Counted from the stretch's first letter, positions 1-7,610 are shown. The stretch is DNA of 30,684 nucleotides from an uncultured Oscillospiraceae bacterium (GCA_934527255.1 CAKTAM010000011.1:1-30684); one strand, 5' to 3'. The notes: generated from the letters alone by a model not told the origin. Numbers and translations are program-made.

Positions 1-131
1 TTTTCGCTGCCATTATCTTCGTTGTGCTGTCCGTTTTCATCAAAGCTGTACTTGCGCTCCAACACCCGAAACGGCACTTCCTGATGGTGATTGATGACCT
101 TGCTCTTTCCAATCCATTCAAGTGTCGGCAT
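1..131 (-). CDS. Site-specific DNA methyltransferase (type III Mod-like), N-terminal fragment
   Basis: Partial gene running off the left edge; only about 43 N-terminal residues are visible, beginning MPTLEWIGKSKVINHHQEVP and followed by an Asn/Asp/Gln-rich hydrophilic stretch. This opening (MPTL-WIGK-KV-NHH--VP-RVLE) resembles, from memory, adenine-specific methyltransferases of type III restriction-modification systems in gut Clostridia. None of the catalytic motifs (DPPY, FxGxG) lies inside the window, so the family call rests on the N-terminus alone. The ATG is at 129-131 on the complement, with GGAGG nine bases upstream (141-145), so the start is secure. Base composition here and in its leader is clearly more AT-rich than the rest of the window, which suggests horizontal acquisition. 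A restriction (Res/helicase) partner would be expected further left. Confidence 0.7.
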   Translation of the reverse strand, partial: MPTLEWIGKSKVINHHQEVPFRVLERKYSFDENGQHNEDNGSE

Positions 132-185
132 GGCTGATTTCCTCCAATATGGTAATGCGGCAGGAAAAATAAAGGGTTCCCAACC

Positions 186-214
186 GATATAATTTCAATA
201 TAAATTGTAATCAA
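186..214 (-). promoter_or_regulatory. Promoter of the methyltransferase gene
   Basis: On the complement, a -35 TTGATT (209-214) and a -10 TATATC (186-191) are separated by exactly 17 bases, in a very AT-rich stretch. The predicted start near 179 gives a leader of about 48 bases to the ATG at 131. Confidence 0.65.
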
Positions 215-323
215 TACAACACAGAAAAGCAAGGCCCTTTCAGCATGGCGCAGGAAGTTGTGCCGCATTGAACGGGTTTGGCGGCGGCATGCCGTCGGCA
301 GCCCGCAAATTTCAAAAAACGGC

Positions 324-352
324 TTGAGTGAACAGGCCCTATCTGTTATAAT
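324..352 (+). promoter_or_regulatory. Promoter of ychF
   Basis: TTGAGT (324-329), a 17-base spacer and a perfect TATAAT (347-352) on the plus strand. Transcription would start near 359, giving a GC-rich leader of about 168 bases before ychF with several self-complementary stretches. No known riboswitch motif was recognised in the leader. With the promoter at 186-214 it makes a divergent intergenic region (132-527) that contains no convincing gene. Confidence 0.8.
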
Positions 353-527
353 ACCTTTATTACAGCAGGCTTTTTCTGCAAAAGAAAAAACGGCCGTCGG
401 CACGGTGCAAAACCGCCCGCGCCCCTTTTGCGCCGCCCGGGCCTGTCATTGGGGCGGGGCCTGCGCAGGCACGGCGCGAAGCAGCCCCCAAAAAACAGCA
501 GAACAGTTTAAGGAGATGCAAACATAG

Positions 528-1652
528 ATGAAATTAGGTATCGTCGGCTTGCCCAACGTGGGCAAATCCACCCTGTTCAACGCCATTACCAACACGCAGA
601 ACGCCGAGGCGCAGAACTACCCCTTCTGCACCATTGAGCCGAACGTCGGCATCGTGCCGGTGCCGGATGCCCGGCTGGATAAGCTGGCCGAGCTGTGGAG
701 CCCCGAAAAAAAGACCCCCGCCATCATCGAATTTGTCGATATTGCGGGGCTTGTCAAGGGGGCGTCGCGCGGGGCGGGCCTGGGCAACAAGTTTTTGGGC
801 AACATCCGCGAGGTGGATGCCATCGTGCATGTGGTGCGCTGCTTTGACGACGACAACATCATCCATGTGGTGGAGGATGTGAACAAGCCGGTCGGGGTAG
901 ACCCCGCGGGCGATATTGAGGCCATCGACCTGGAGCTGATCCTCTCCGACCTCGAGGTGGTGGAGCGTCGGCTGGACCGTACCCGCAAGGCCATGAAGGG
1001 CGACAAGACCCTTGCCGGTGAGGAGGCGTTTCTGGTGCGGCTGTCGCAGCACCTTTCCGAGGGCAAAAACGCCCGCAGCATGCCGGTGGACGGCGACGCC
1101 GAGCAGGCCGTCTTTGACGATATGCACCTGCTGAGCGCCAAGCCCATCATCTATGCCGCCAATGTCGGCGAGGATGATCTGGTGGCCGGGCCGGAAAACA
1201 ACCCCTATGTGAAGATCGTCGAGGGCATCGCCGCCGCCGAGGGCAGCGCGTGCCTGCCCATCTGCGCCAAAATCGAAGAGGATGTCGCCGGGATGGAGCC
1301 GGACGAAAAGGCCGAGCTGCTGGCCGAGTTCGGCATTACCGACGGCTGCGGGCTGGATAAGCTGATCCAGAAAAGCTACGCCCTGCTGGGGCTCATCAGC
1401 TTTTTGACCGACGGCAAAAAGGAATGCCGCGCCTGGACCATCAAAAAGGGCACCCGCGCGCCGCAGGCCGCCGGAAAGATCCACAGCGACTTCGAGCGCG
1501 GCTTCATCCGCGCCAGCGTGGTGGCGTTTGATACCTTTGCCGCGTGCGGGTACGATATGGCCGCCGTCAAGGCAAAGGGCCTGCAGCGCACCGAGGGCAA
1601 GGAGTATGTTATGCAGGACGGCGACATTGTGGAGTTTTTGTTCAACGTGTAA
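528..1652 (+). CDS. ychF: Redox-regulated ATPase YchF (OLA1 family)
   Basis: 374 residues, close to the family's usual ~365. The protein opens with the P-loop GLPNVGKST (residues 7-15), followed by the switch-region DIAGLVKGASRGAGLGNKFL typical of Obg-related GTPases and the YchF NxxE-type specificity element seen here as ANVGED. The C-terminal ~85 residues form a TGS domain ending in QDGDIVEFLFNV. YchF proteins bind and hydrolyse ATP rather than GTP, associate with ribosomes and influence stress responses and translation start choice. The start is fixed by AAGGAG about twelve bases upstream and conservation of the MKLGIVGLPNVGKS opening. It is a single-gene transcript with its own promoter at 324-352 and a strong terminator 24 bases after the stop. 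Confidence 0.96.
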   Translation: MKLGIVGLPNVGKSTLFNAITNTQNAEAQNYPFCTIEPNVGIVPVPDARLDKLAELWSPEKKTPAIIEFVDIAGLVKGASRGAGLGNKFLGNIREVDAIVHVVRCFDDDNIIHVVEDVNKPVGVDPAGDIEAIDLELILSDLEVVERRLDRTRKAMKGDKTLAGEEAFLVRLSQHLSEGKNARSMPVDGDAEQAVFDDMHLLSAKPIIYAANVGEDDLVAGPENNPYVKIVEGIAAAEGSACLPICAKIEEDVAGMEPDEKAELLAEFGITDGCGLDKLIQKSYALLGLISFLTDGKKECRAWTIKKGTRAPQAAGKIHSDFERGFIRASVVAFDTFAACGYDMAAVKAKGLQRTEGKEYVMQDGDIVEFLFNV

Positions 1653-1675
1653 AAGGGTCGCCTGAAAAAAACAGA

Positions 1676-1718
1676 CGCGGCCGGGCGGGGAAGCACTTCC
1701 CTGCCCGGCCGCGTTTTT
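1676..1718. terminator. Bidirectional terminator between ychF and the transglutaminase lipoprotein
   Basis: An 18-base GC-rich arm (from 1676) pairs with 1696-1713 with a single G:T wobble and a tiny loop, followed by TTTTT (1714-1718) on the plus strand. On the complement the same stem is followed by TCTGTTTTTTT, so it can stop both convergent transcripts. Confidence 0.9.
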
Positions 1719-1833
1719 GCGTGCGTCGGTTTTTGCAATGTGTCTGAGGCACCGTTTTGCGGCGGGAGCATTTGGCATCCGCCGGTTTTGCGCCGCCCGC
1801 TTTTTACGGGGTAAGAACGCCCCGCCCGGCCAT

Positions 1834-1869
1834 CCGGTTCTGTTGGCTCATCAGCCGAACCGGCTTTTT
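1834..1869 (+). terminator. Second plus-strand terminator in the convergent gap
   Basis: CCGGTTC (1834-1840) pairs with GAACCGG (1857-1863) with an inner GGCT/AGCC stem, then CTTTTT. It lies just past the stop of the leftward lipoprotein gene and has no T-run on the complement, so it backs up the ychF terminator. Confidence 0.6.
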
Positions 1870-1878
1870 GGGTGGGTG

Positions 1879-3123
1879 TCAGGCAGAGGGCGCGCCCGCG
1901 GCGGTGCGGTACGGCAGTACAAGCAGCAGCACCCGGCGGGCGTCGTTGCGCAGATAGGTCAGCGTGTCATCCTCCAGCGTGGGAATTTCGGCCGCGGCGC
2001 GGTGCAGCAGCAGGGCAAAGTCGCCGCGCTCCAGCGCGGCGCAGGCCCCGGCATAGGCGGCGTCATCCGCAAAAAACAGGCACAGGCCGGGGTCGCCCCG
2101 GCGCGCGGCGCTGCACAGGCGGGCCTCGGTCTCCTCCGGGTCAAAGCGGGAAAACACACCGCCGCTGCGGACGGCGTACAGCCCGGCCTCCTGCGCGGCA
2201 TCGGGCCAGCCGTCGCCGTCGGGGGTATGGTCGGCCAGCAGTTGCGGCAGCGTCATGGTGAAGTATTCATAACGGATCAGCTCCCTTTCGGCGCCGTCCG
2301 GCCCGCACACGGTCAGGTCGGTGTCGCCCCAGGTCGCATCCAGATAATACCAGCTGCCGTCCAGCAGCGCCAGGTTCCAGGCGTGGGGCTGGCCGTTGGC
2401 CGTGCCGCTGACATAGGTGCAGGGAATGCCCGCTGCGTTCAGCAGGTATTGCAGTGCCCGCGAATAGCCCGCGCACACCGCCCGGCCGTAAACCAGGCAC
2501 GACAGCACCGTCTGGCTGATGGGGGCCTGCTCGTCATACCGGGTGCCGCATGCCAGCTGTTCATACAAATAAAGCGCGCGGTCGGCATCGCTTGCCGCCG
2601 GGCCGCACGCGGCCTGCAGCTGCTGCAGCAGGCGGTCACGCGCAGCCTGCAGCAGGCGTTCGGCCTGCTGTATCTCCTGCTCGGTCATGCTGTAGCCGGG
2701 GCGGAACAGCACCTCCTCCACCTGCCCGTTGACGCTGGAATAAATGCCGCCGTAGCTGGTCAGCCAGAACAGCTCGGGGTGGTCAGCGCAAAGGGCGGAA
2801 AAGGCGGCGTCCAGCTCCTCCTTGGGGGCGGGGGTCAGGCTGCCCTGCGGCTGGCGCGCGGCCACAATGGGCAGCATTTCGCGGTACAGCTGCTGGCCGG
2901 TGGGCGACAGCCTGTCATAATACCAGCGCAGCGCGTCCGTTTCGGCAGCGGGCGCATCGGCGGCGACGGGCTGCACCGTTTGGTCAAGGGGGGCTTCCGG
3001 CCGCGTTCGCCGCGCCGGATGGGGCGAGCAGCCGGTCAGGCAGCCGACCAGAAGGGCGGCCGCCAGCAGGGCCGCGGCGGCGCGGCGCAGCCGAAAAAGC
3101 GGTATCTTTCTGCGGCACGGCAA
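1879..3123 (-). CDS. Transglutaminase-like domain lipoprotein
   Basis: 414 residues from a TTG start at 3121-3123, chosen because AAAGGGGGG sits seven bases upstream and the protein then begins with a compact signal peptide: basic MPCRRKIPLFRLRR, an Ala/Leu core and the lipobox LTGC (Cys32). No ATG gives a sensible signal sequence; the frame remains open upstream into the nucleosidase gene. The core is a transglutaminase-like cysteine protease fold with the triad Cys217 (RAVCAGYS), His247 (QPHAWN) and Asp262 (LDATWGD). Such extracytoplasmic proteins are usually thought to cleave or crosslink peptides at the cell surface, but the substrate is unknown. It lies 37 bases after the MTA/SAH nucleosidase and is probably cotranscribed with it. 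Confidence 0.85.
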   Translation of the reverse strand: MPCRRKIPLFRLRRAAAALLAAALLVGCLTGCSPHPARRTRPEAPLDQTVQPVAADAPAAETDALRWYYDRLSPTGQQLYREMLPIVAARQPQGSLTPAPKEELDAAFSALCADHPELFWLTSYGGIYSSVNGQVEEVLFRPGYSMTEQEIQQAERLLQAARDRLLQQLQAACGPAASDADRALYLYEQLACGTRYDEQAPISQTVLSCLVYGRAVCAGYSRALQYLLNAAGIPCTYVSGTANGQPHAWNLALLDGSWYYLDATWGDTDLTVCGPDGAERELIRYEYFTMTLPQLLADHTPDGDGWPDAAQEAGLYAVRSGGVFSRFDPEETEARLCSAARRGDPGLCLFFADDAAYAGACAALERGDFALLLHRAAAEIPTLEDDTLTYLRNDARRVLLLVLPYRTAAGAPSA

Positions 3124-3160
3124 AGCGCAGCCCCCCTTTCCCCCTGTCTTTCTGTTAAGG

Positions 3161-3844
3161 TTATGCGGTGCGCAGAATGTCCAATACGATGGAAGCGGCT
3201 GTGGCGCAGTATTCGCTGATATCGAACTGCTTGACCACCAGCTTTTCAAAGGCGGCCTCGTCGGCATTGTCCGACATGGCGCGGATCACCACAAACGGCA
3301 CGCCGTTCTTTTCGGCCACCTGCGCGACGGCCGCGCCCTCCATCTCCACACACAGCGGGTGGCAGCGGGCAATGATGTCCGCCTTGGAGGCCGAATCGCC
3401 GATGAACTTTTCGCCCGTGGCCACACGGCCCACCAGCGCATGCACGCCCTGCCTGCTGCAGGCGGCCTGCGCCGCGGCGATCAGCGCCGGGTCGGCGTGA
3501 TAATCGTGCGCCACAAGGCCGGTGTTTTCCAGCGTCAGGTCGTCAATGTCGTGGTGACACAGCGTGTCGGAGATGACCACATCGCCAATTTCCAGCCGGG
3601 GCGAAAGGTTGCCCGCAATGCCGCTGAACAGCAGCCGCTGCGCGCCAAACACCGAGATGAGGATCTGCGCGGCGGCGGCCGCGTTCACCTTGCCCATTCC
3701 GGCGCAGCAGAGGATCACGCGGCTGCCCTCGTAAATGCCGGAGATAAAATCAACATCGGCCACCCGGCGGGTGGTCTTCTGGTTCAGCGCCTCGCTCAGC
3801 AGGCGGATCTCTTCGGGCATTGCGCCCATTACACCGTAGATCAT
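3161..3844 (-). CDS. mtnN: 5'-methylthioadenosine/S-adenosylhomocysteine nucleosidase
   Basis: 227 residues, normal for MTAN (Pfs). It hydrolyses MTA, S-adenosylhomocysteine and 5'-deoxyadenosine to adenine plus the thioribose/ribose moiety, clearing inhibitors of SAM-dependent enzymes. Visible family residues are Glu12 in GVMGAMPEE, the ligand-binding Glu169 in VEMEGAAVAQ and the catalytic Asp192 in AMSDNAD, in the expected order and spacing; FSGIAGN (about residue 75) is also typical. The ATG at 3842-3844 is preceded by AAAGGATT. The frame continues open upstream without family sequence. A promoter lies at 3915-3944, and the downstream transglutaminase-like lipoprotein likely shares the transcript; no functional link between the two is apparent. 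Confidence 0.95.
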   Translation of the reverse strand: MIYGVMGAMPEEIRLLSEALNQKTTRRVADVDFISGIYEGSRVILCCAGMGKVNAAAAAQILISVFGAQRLLFSGIAGNLSPRLEIGDVVISDTLCHHDIDDLTLENTGLVAHDYHADPALIAAAQAACSRQGVHALVGRVATGEKFIGDSASKADIIARCHPLCVEMEGAAVAQVAEKNGVPFVVIRAMSDNADEAAFEKLVVKQFDISEYCATAASIVLDILRTA

Positions 3845-3914
3845 TGGTTCCAATCCTTTCCCCTGTTCGCCCGGCCGGGCTGCCCGGCCGGGTCGTCTTT
3901 TGTCGGTCGCCTTT

Positions 3915-3944
3915 ATTATAGCACCCAGCGCCCGGCGCTGGCAA
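3915..3944 (-). promoter_or_regulatory. Promoter of mtnN with an internal palindrome
   Basis: On the complement TTGCCA (3939-3944), an 18-base spacer and TATAAT (3915-3920). The spacer is filled by a perfect inverted repeat, CCAGCGC-CCG-GCGCTGG (3925-3941 on the plus strand), which could be an operator. Confidence 0.75.
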
Positions 3945-4017
3945 GACGGCGGCCCGGGTGCTTTTGACCAAAACGGGGAAAGTGTTTTTGGGCGGTGCAC
4001 GGCGGATGCCCCGCCCG

Positions 4018-5718
4018 TCAGCCGCCGACCGGCTGCAGGGTCAGGCTTTCGGCAATGGCGGTCAGCTGGGCGTCGCTGACGGCGCCGGGGGCCAGCTGCA
4101 GCGCGGCATAGGCCAGAAGCGTGCGGTCCCATACCGTGACGGAGGGGTATGCGGTCATCGGCGCGGCGGCGGTATTGCCTTCATAGCTTTCCGGGTGCAG
4201 CAGCGCGTCGCTCACCTCATAAAGGCCGGTGGCGGTCTCCTGCTGCGCGCTTGTGCGCACCGGCGTATAGTTGGCGCACCAGACGGCCTGGCTGCTCAGC
4301 CGCAGCTCGGCCAGCGCGGCCTTGTAAAATTCCTCGGTCGGCAGCTCGGGCACATCCTCAAACAGGCCAAAGCCAATGCTGCCCACCACGTCGCCGTCGG
4401 CATTGCAGATATTTACCGGGGTCCACGGCAGCGAGGGGCCGCGCGTTTCGGGCAGGGCCAGCGTCCAGCCCTCCGGCAGCCGCAGCCGCGCGGTAAAGGG
4501 GGCGGCATCGTATATAACAGCGTTGTACTCGCTGCGCCCGTCCTGATAAGCCGGAAACGTCACGCTGACAAACCCGTCCGCCCCGGCGGCAAAGCCTGTC
4601 TGTTCGGCGTCGGCCGTCGGCTGCGGCAGCGGCAGGCTTTCACCCGCCGCGTCCGGCGTCTGTCCGTCCTGCCCGGCGGCGCTGTCGGCCGGCGTGCCGG
4701 GTACGGAGGTGCTTGCCCCGGCAGGCTCCGGCTTGCTGATGGGATCCGCCAGCAGGCAGACGGCCAGTGCGATCAGCGCCAGCCCGCTGACGGCGACGGC
4801 CCATTTCGGCGCGCGGCGGCCGCGCAGCACGTTTTGAATGCGGCCGCGTACCGAGCCCTCGCCAAATGCCAGCGGGCTGCCCGGCGCGGCAAACCGCCCG
4901 GTGGCCAGCGCCAGCAGCGCCGACGAATACGCCTTGCGCACGCTGCCGCCAAGGGTGTGCACCACGGCCTCGTCACAGGCCATTTCCATGTCGCGCCCCA
5001 GCATGGCAAAGGCCAGCCAGACCAGCGGGTTGAACCAGTGCAGGCACAGCAGCGCATAGGCCAGCGGCTTGACCAGATGGTCGCGCCGCCGCAGGTGCAT
5101 GCACTCATGACAGAGAATATAGCGCGTCTGTTCGGCCGAAAGCCCGGCGGGCAGATAAATGCGCGGGCGCAGCAGGCCCATGACAAAGGCGGTCTCCAGC
5201 CCGTCGCACTGCAGCAGCGCCGGGGCGCGGCGTCCGGCGGGCGCGGCGGCGTTTTCCGGCCAGGGCAGCAAAACGGCAAAGCGCAGCCGTCTGCGCAGCA
5301 GCCCGGCGCTGCACAGCCCATAGGCAAGGCCCAGCAGCACGCCAATCAGCCACACAAGGGCGGCCAGCTCCAGCACGATCTGCTGCGGGTCGGCGCTGTC
5401 GCCGGGCGCGGCGGCAGGCAGCAGCGGGGCGACGGCGGCGCTCACCGCCGCCAGCCCGTTGTTCAGTGTGGGCGCAGCGGCCGTTTCGGCCGTCAGCGGG
5501 CGCGCGGCGGGCAGCAGGCTGAACCGCGCCGAAAACGATGCCGGGCAAAGCAGCCGAAAGCCCACCACCGCCCACAGGGCGCACAGGGCGTGCCGCGGGG
5601 CTGCCCTGCGCCCCAGCAGATGCGCGGCCAGCACGGCGGCGATCCCCCACGAGGCGTTCCAGCTGCACTGCAGCAGCTGGGAAAAAACAGTGTTCAGACC
5701 GTCATAAAAGGCGTTCAT
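4018..5718 (-). CDS. BlaR1/MecR1-type M56 membrane metallopeptidase
   Basis: 566 residues. It starts with hydrophobic segments (about residues 20-36 and 43-60), a further membrane segment around 115-140, and then the cytoplasmic zinc-protease domain with HECMH (204-208) and the downstream ligand in CDEAV (Glu250). A last transmembrane segment (about 305-325, WAVAVSGLALIALAVCLLAD) leads to an extracellular C-terminal domain of about 240 residues after a Pro/Ser/Gln-rich linker. The C-terminus lacks the penicillin-binding STxK-type sensor signature that I would expect in true BlaR1, so the signal it senses is unknown. In this family the protease domain inactivates the partner BlaI-type repressor. 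Its ATG overlaps the repressor's stop codon by four bases (ATGA), indicating translational coupling. Confidence 0.85.
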   Translation of the reverse strand: MNAFYDGLNTVFSQLLQCSWNASWGIAAVLAAHLLGRRAAPRHALCALWAVVGFRLLCPASFSARFSLLPAARPLTAETAAAPTLNNGLAAVSAAVAPLLPAAAPGDSADPQQIVLELAALVWLIGVLLGLAYGLCSAGLLRRRLRFAVLLPWPENAAAPAGRRAPALLQCDGLETAFVMGLLRPRIYLPAGLSAEQTRYILCHECMHLRRRDHLVKPLAYALLCLHWFNPLVWLAFAMLGRDMEMACDEAVVHTLGGSVRKAYSSALLALATGRFAAPGSPLAFGEGSVRGRIQNVLRGRRAPKWAVAVSGLALIALAVCLLADPISKPEPAGASTSVPGTPADSAAGQDGQTPDAAGESLPLPQPTADAEQTGFAAGADGFVSVTFPAYQDGRSEYNAVIYDAAPFTARLRLPEGWTLALPETRGPSLPWTPVNICNADGDVVGSIGFGLFEDVPELPTEEFYKAALAELRLSSQAVWCANYTPVRTSAQQETATGLYEVSDALLHPESYEGNTAAAPMTAYPSVTVWDRTLLAYAALQLAPGAVSDAQLTAIAESLTLQPVGG

Positions 5719-6089
5719 TCGTCGTCACCCTCCTCGCGGCAGCGGTCGATCAGCTGCTGCAGCTCATCCGCCTGACGGGCGCTCAGGCGGCGGCCGCCCA
5801 GAAAAGCCGCCAGAAAGCCGGGCAGCGAGCCGCCGAACGTCTCCTGCACAAAGGCGCGGCTTTTGTGCTGCTCAAATTCCTCCCGGCTGACCAATGCGCG
5901 CACAGTGCTGTTTTCGTTGCAGAAAAGCCCGCGGTCGCACAGACGGCGCAGAACGGTATAGGTGGTGGTGCTTTTCCAGCCAAGCTGCTGCGCGCACAGG
6001 CGCACCAGCTCGCCGGAGGCGATGGGCTCGTTTTCCCAGATCAGCCCGGCAACGCGGGCTTCGCTTTCGGCAAGATGATACTCGGGCAT
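5715..6089 (-). CDS. BlaI/MecI/CopY-family transcriptional repressor
   Basis: 124 residues from the ATG at 6087-6089 (AGGAG about nine bases upstream); a longer open frame exists but its extra N-terminus is not family-like. The winged helix-turn-helix covers about residues 1-75 (LAESEARVAGLIW, then KSTTTYTVLRRLCDRGL as the recognition region), followed by the helical dimerisation domain with the proteolysis-prone stretch around residues 95-115. Such proteins bind dyads as dimers and are removed when the membrane protease is activated. It is the first gene of a two-gene operon with the M56 peptidase. A dyad overlapping its own -10 box (6171-6190) supports autoregulation. No beta-lactamase or other obvious target gene is in the window. 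Confidence 0.92.
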   Translation of the reverse strand: MPEYHLAESEARVAGLIWENEPIASGELVRLCAQQLGWKSTTTYTVLRRLCDRGLFCNENSTVRALVSREEFEQHKSRAFVQETFGGSLPGFLAAFLGGRRLSARQADELQQLIDRCREEGDDE

Positions 6090-6160
6090 GGGCGTTCTCC
6101 TTTTCCTTTTGCCGGGCGCGGCGTTTTCCGCGTGCATCCCGGCCTGCCGCACACGGAGCT

Positions 6161-6213
6161 CTACAAGCTATAGAGTACACATTTACTCTACAGGAAATAG
6201 AGCGACTTGTCAA
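6161..6213 (-). promoter_or_regulatory. blaI-like promoter with operator dyads
   Basis: On the complement TTGACA (6208-6213), a 17-base spacer and TAGAGT (6185-6190). A perfect dyad TAGAGTA (6171-6177) / TACTCTA (6184-6190) covers the -10 and start site. Two copies of CTACA-N5-TAGAG (6161-6175 and 6188-6202) lie exactly 27 bases apart, one downstream of the -10 and one in the spacer. The arrangement is what an autoregulated BlaI-family promoter looks like. Confidence 0.85.
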
Positions 6214-6329
6214 CCCCTCCCGAAAAAATTTTTTTGGCCGGTCGGCGTTGACGGCCAGCGGCGGGCGGAGGCCGTCAGCCGTTTTGTACCCAAAACGCTT
6301 TGTGCGGCGGGCCGCCGGAGAAAGCGGGG

Positions 6330-6377
6330 CAAAGCAAACGGCCCCTCCGCAGGCAAAAATGCCATGCAAAGGGGCCG
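6330..6377 (-). terminator. Terminator of the cyclophilin gene
   Basis: On the complement CGGCCCCT (from 6377) pairs with AGGGGCCG (to 6339), enclosing a smaller GGCA/TGCC hairpin, then TTTGCTTTG. The T-run is interrupted, so efficiency may be moderate. Confidence 0.55.
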
Positions 6378-6397
6378 GTGAAAAGGCCGAAAAACGC

Positions 6398-6877
6398 TTA
6401 CTCGACGACGGTCATGCACTTGATGACCACCGGCGTGCGGGGCTTGTCGCGCAGGTCGGTGTCCACGGCGGCGATCTCATCCACCACATCCAGCCCGTCG
6501 ATCACCTTGCCGAAGGCGGCATAGCTGCCGTCCAGGTGCGGGGCGTCGGCGTGCATGATGAAGAACTGGCTGCCGGCCGAATCCGGCATCATGCTGCGCG
6601 CCATGGAAAGCACGCCGCGGGTGTGCTTCAGGTCGTTTTTCACGCCGTTGGCGGCAAATTCACCCTTGATGGTCCAGCCCGGGCCGCCGGTGCCGGTGCC
6701 GTTGGGGTCGCCGCCCTGGATCATAAAGCCCGGGATCACCCGGTGAAAGGTCAGCCCGTCGTAAAAGCCCTGACGCACCAGCTTTTCAAAGTTGGCGCAG
6801 GTGATGGGGGCGATCTCGGGGTACAGCTCGGCGGTCATCACGCCGCCGTTTTCCATTTCGATGCGGATTTTGCTCAT
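6398..6877 (-). CDS. Peptidyl-prolyl cis-trans isomerase, cyclophilin type
   Basis: 159 residues with a complete cyclophilin fold: FHRVIPGFMIQGGDPNGTGTGG carries the catalytic Arg/Phe/Gln set, MARSMMPDSAGSQFFI the substrate groove, and HLDGSYAAFGKVIDGLDVVD the C-terminal signature. It catalyses proline isomerisation during protein folding. There is no signal peptide, so it is cytoplasmic. The start MSKIRIEMENGG at 6875-6877 (complement) fits homologues; the frame stays open far upstream, but that extension is not cyclophilin-like and contains promoters. The ribosome site is weak (GAGA), unusual for this window. Upstream is a long non-coding region with two candidate promoters reading toward it (7060-7089 and 7203-7231). 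Confidence 0.95.
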   Translation of the reverse strand: MSKIRIEMENGGVMTAELYPEIAPITCANFEKLVRQGFYDGLTFHRVIPGFMIQGGDPNGTGTGGPGWTIKGEFAANGVKNDLKHTRGVLSMARSMMPDSAGSQFFIMHADAPHLDGSYAAFGKVIDGLDVVDEIAAVDTDLRDKPRTPVVIKCMTVVE

Positions 6878-7059
6878 AATCAGTCTCGCTTTCTCATAGG
6901 TTTTGAACAGTGATTTCACAAAAAACAGGCTGCAAGGCCCATTTACTGCCGGTATAAATTGCCAATCCGTCAGGAATGTTGAAAACTCCGTTGAAAGTGT
7001 TGAAATACGCGCTTTGTTTTTACCAGATGTTGGGAAAACCGGTGGAAAACCGTTTTTGC

Positions 7060-7089
7060 ACTGTACAGAGGGTTGACGGAGCTTGTCAA
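7060..7089 (-). promoter_or_regulatory. Proximal promoter candidate for the cyclophilin gene
   Basis: On the complement TTGACA (7084-7089), an 18-base spacer and TACAGT (7060-7065). Just upstream of the -35 is an inverted repeat CCACAAA (7095-7101) / TTTGTGG (7111-7117) with a 9-base centre, a possible activator or repressor site. Predicted leader about 175 bases. Confidence 0.55.
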
Positions 7090-7202
7090 AATTTCCACAA
7101 ACGACAACGTTTTGTGGTGAGGGGCAGGGCCCCAAACCGGCCGCAGCAGGGCGGCTGTTGAAAAGTTTTGCACCGCTTTGGCGGCGCGCCTCTTTCGTGT
7201 TC

Positions 7203-7231
7203 AGTATATCGTGTATGGGCGCGTTTGTAAA
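7203..7231 (-). promoter_or_regulatory. Distal leftward promoter
   Basis: On the complement TTTACA (7226-7231), exactly 17 bases, then TATACT (7203-7208). It would start a transcript near 7196 and run about 320 bases before the cyclophilin ATG. The 733-base region 6878-7610 holds this promoter, the proximal one and the rightward promoter at 7281-7309; I see no gene in it. Confidence 0.65.
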
Positions 7232-7280
7232 GAGCGTGATCCGCAAACCGGCGGCTGCGGCCAAAAAAGCCGCCGCGCGG

Positions 7281-7309
7281 TTGACGGAACCCGGCGGGAA
7301 AGCTATAAT
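7281..7309 (+). promoter_or_regulatory. Promoter of the GHL10 gene
   Basis: TTGACG (7281-7286), 17 bases, perfect TATAAT (7304-7309). The predicted start near 7316 leaves a leader of about 295 bases, including a CCGCAGG/CCTGCGG stem (7428-7454) and a purine/A-rich unstructured stretch just before the ribosome site. Confidence 0.8.
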
Positions 7310-7610
7310 GAACGCAGAGGACGCATTTTTCGGCAAAAAGCGCCGTTTTCGGCCGGTGAGCGGCTTTTTGGCCGTCGGCCAGGGCCCTTGAGAAAAAACA
7401 AAACCGACAGGCTGCGGGCTGCCCCCGCCGCAGGAGGGCGGACGGCCCCTGCGGTGTAGATACGGCATGCTGCGCGGCAGCTGCCCGGCCGGGGCCGCCG
7501 GACAATACCGTCAGGCTGGCACGCCGGACAAAAATGCCGGGCAGGGCCGAAGGGCAAACGAACAAAACCGAAGAAACACAGCAAGAGAATAAAACAGGAG
7601 AAGCAAACAG

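Noticed and set aside
258..527. 89-codon plus-strand reading frame before ychF
   Set aside because: It spans the ychF promoter and leader, has no ribosome site and low-complexity GC-driven composition; not a gene.
3958..5775. Very long open frame opposite the BlaR1-like gene, and similar long frames opposite other genes
   Set aside because: Arg/Gln/Gly/Ala-rich translations without domains, complementary to well-recognised genes; by-products of high third-position GC.
7115..7140. GAGGGGCAGGG, reminiscent of an FMN riboswitch
   Set aside because: Other FMN aptamer elements are absent and the piece is simply GC-rich sequence.
7308..7391. 28-codon frame starting at the GHL10 promoter -10
   Set aside because: Its ATG overlaps the -10 box, upstream of the predicted transcript start, and it has no ribosome site.
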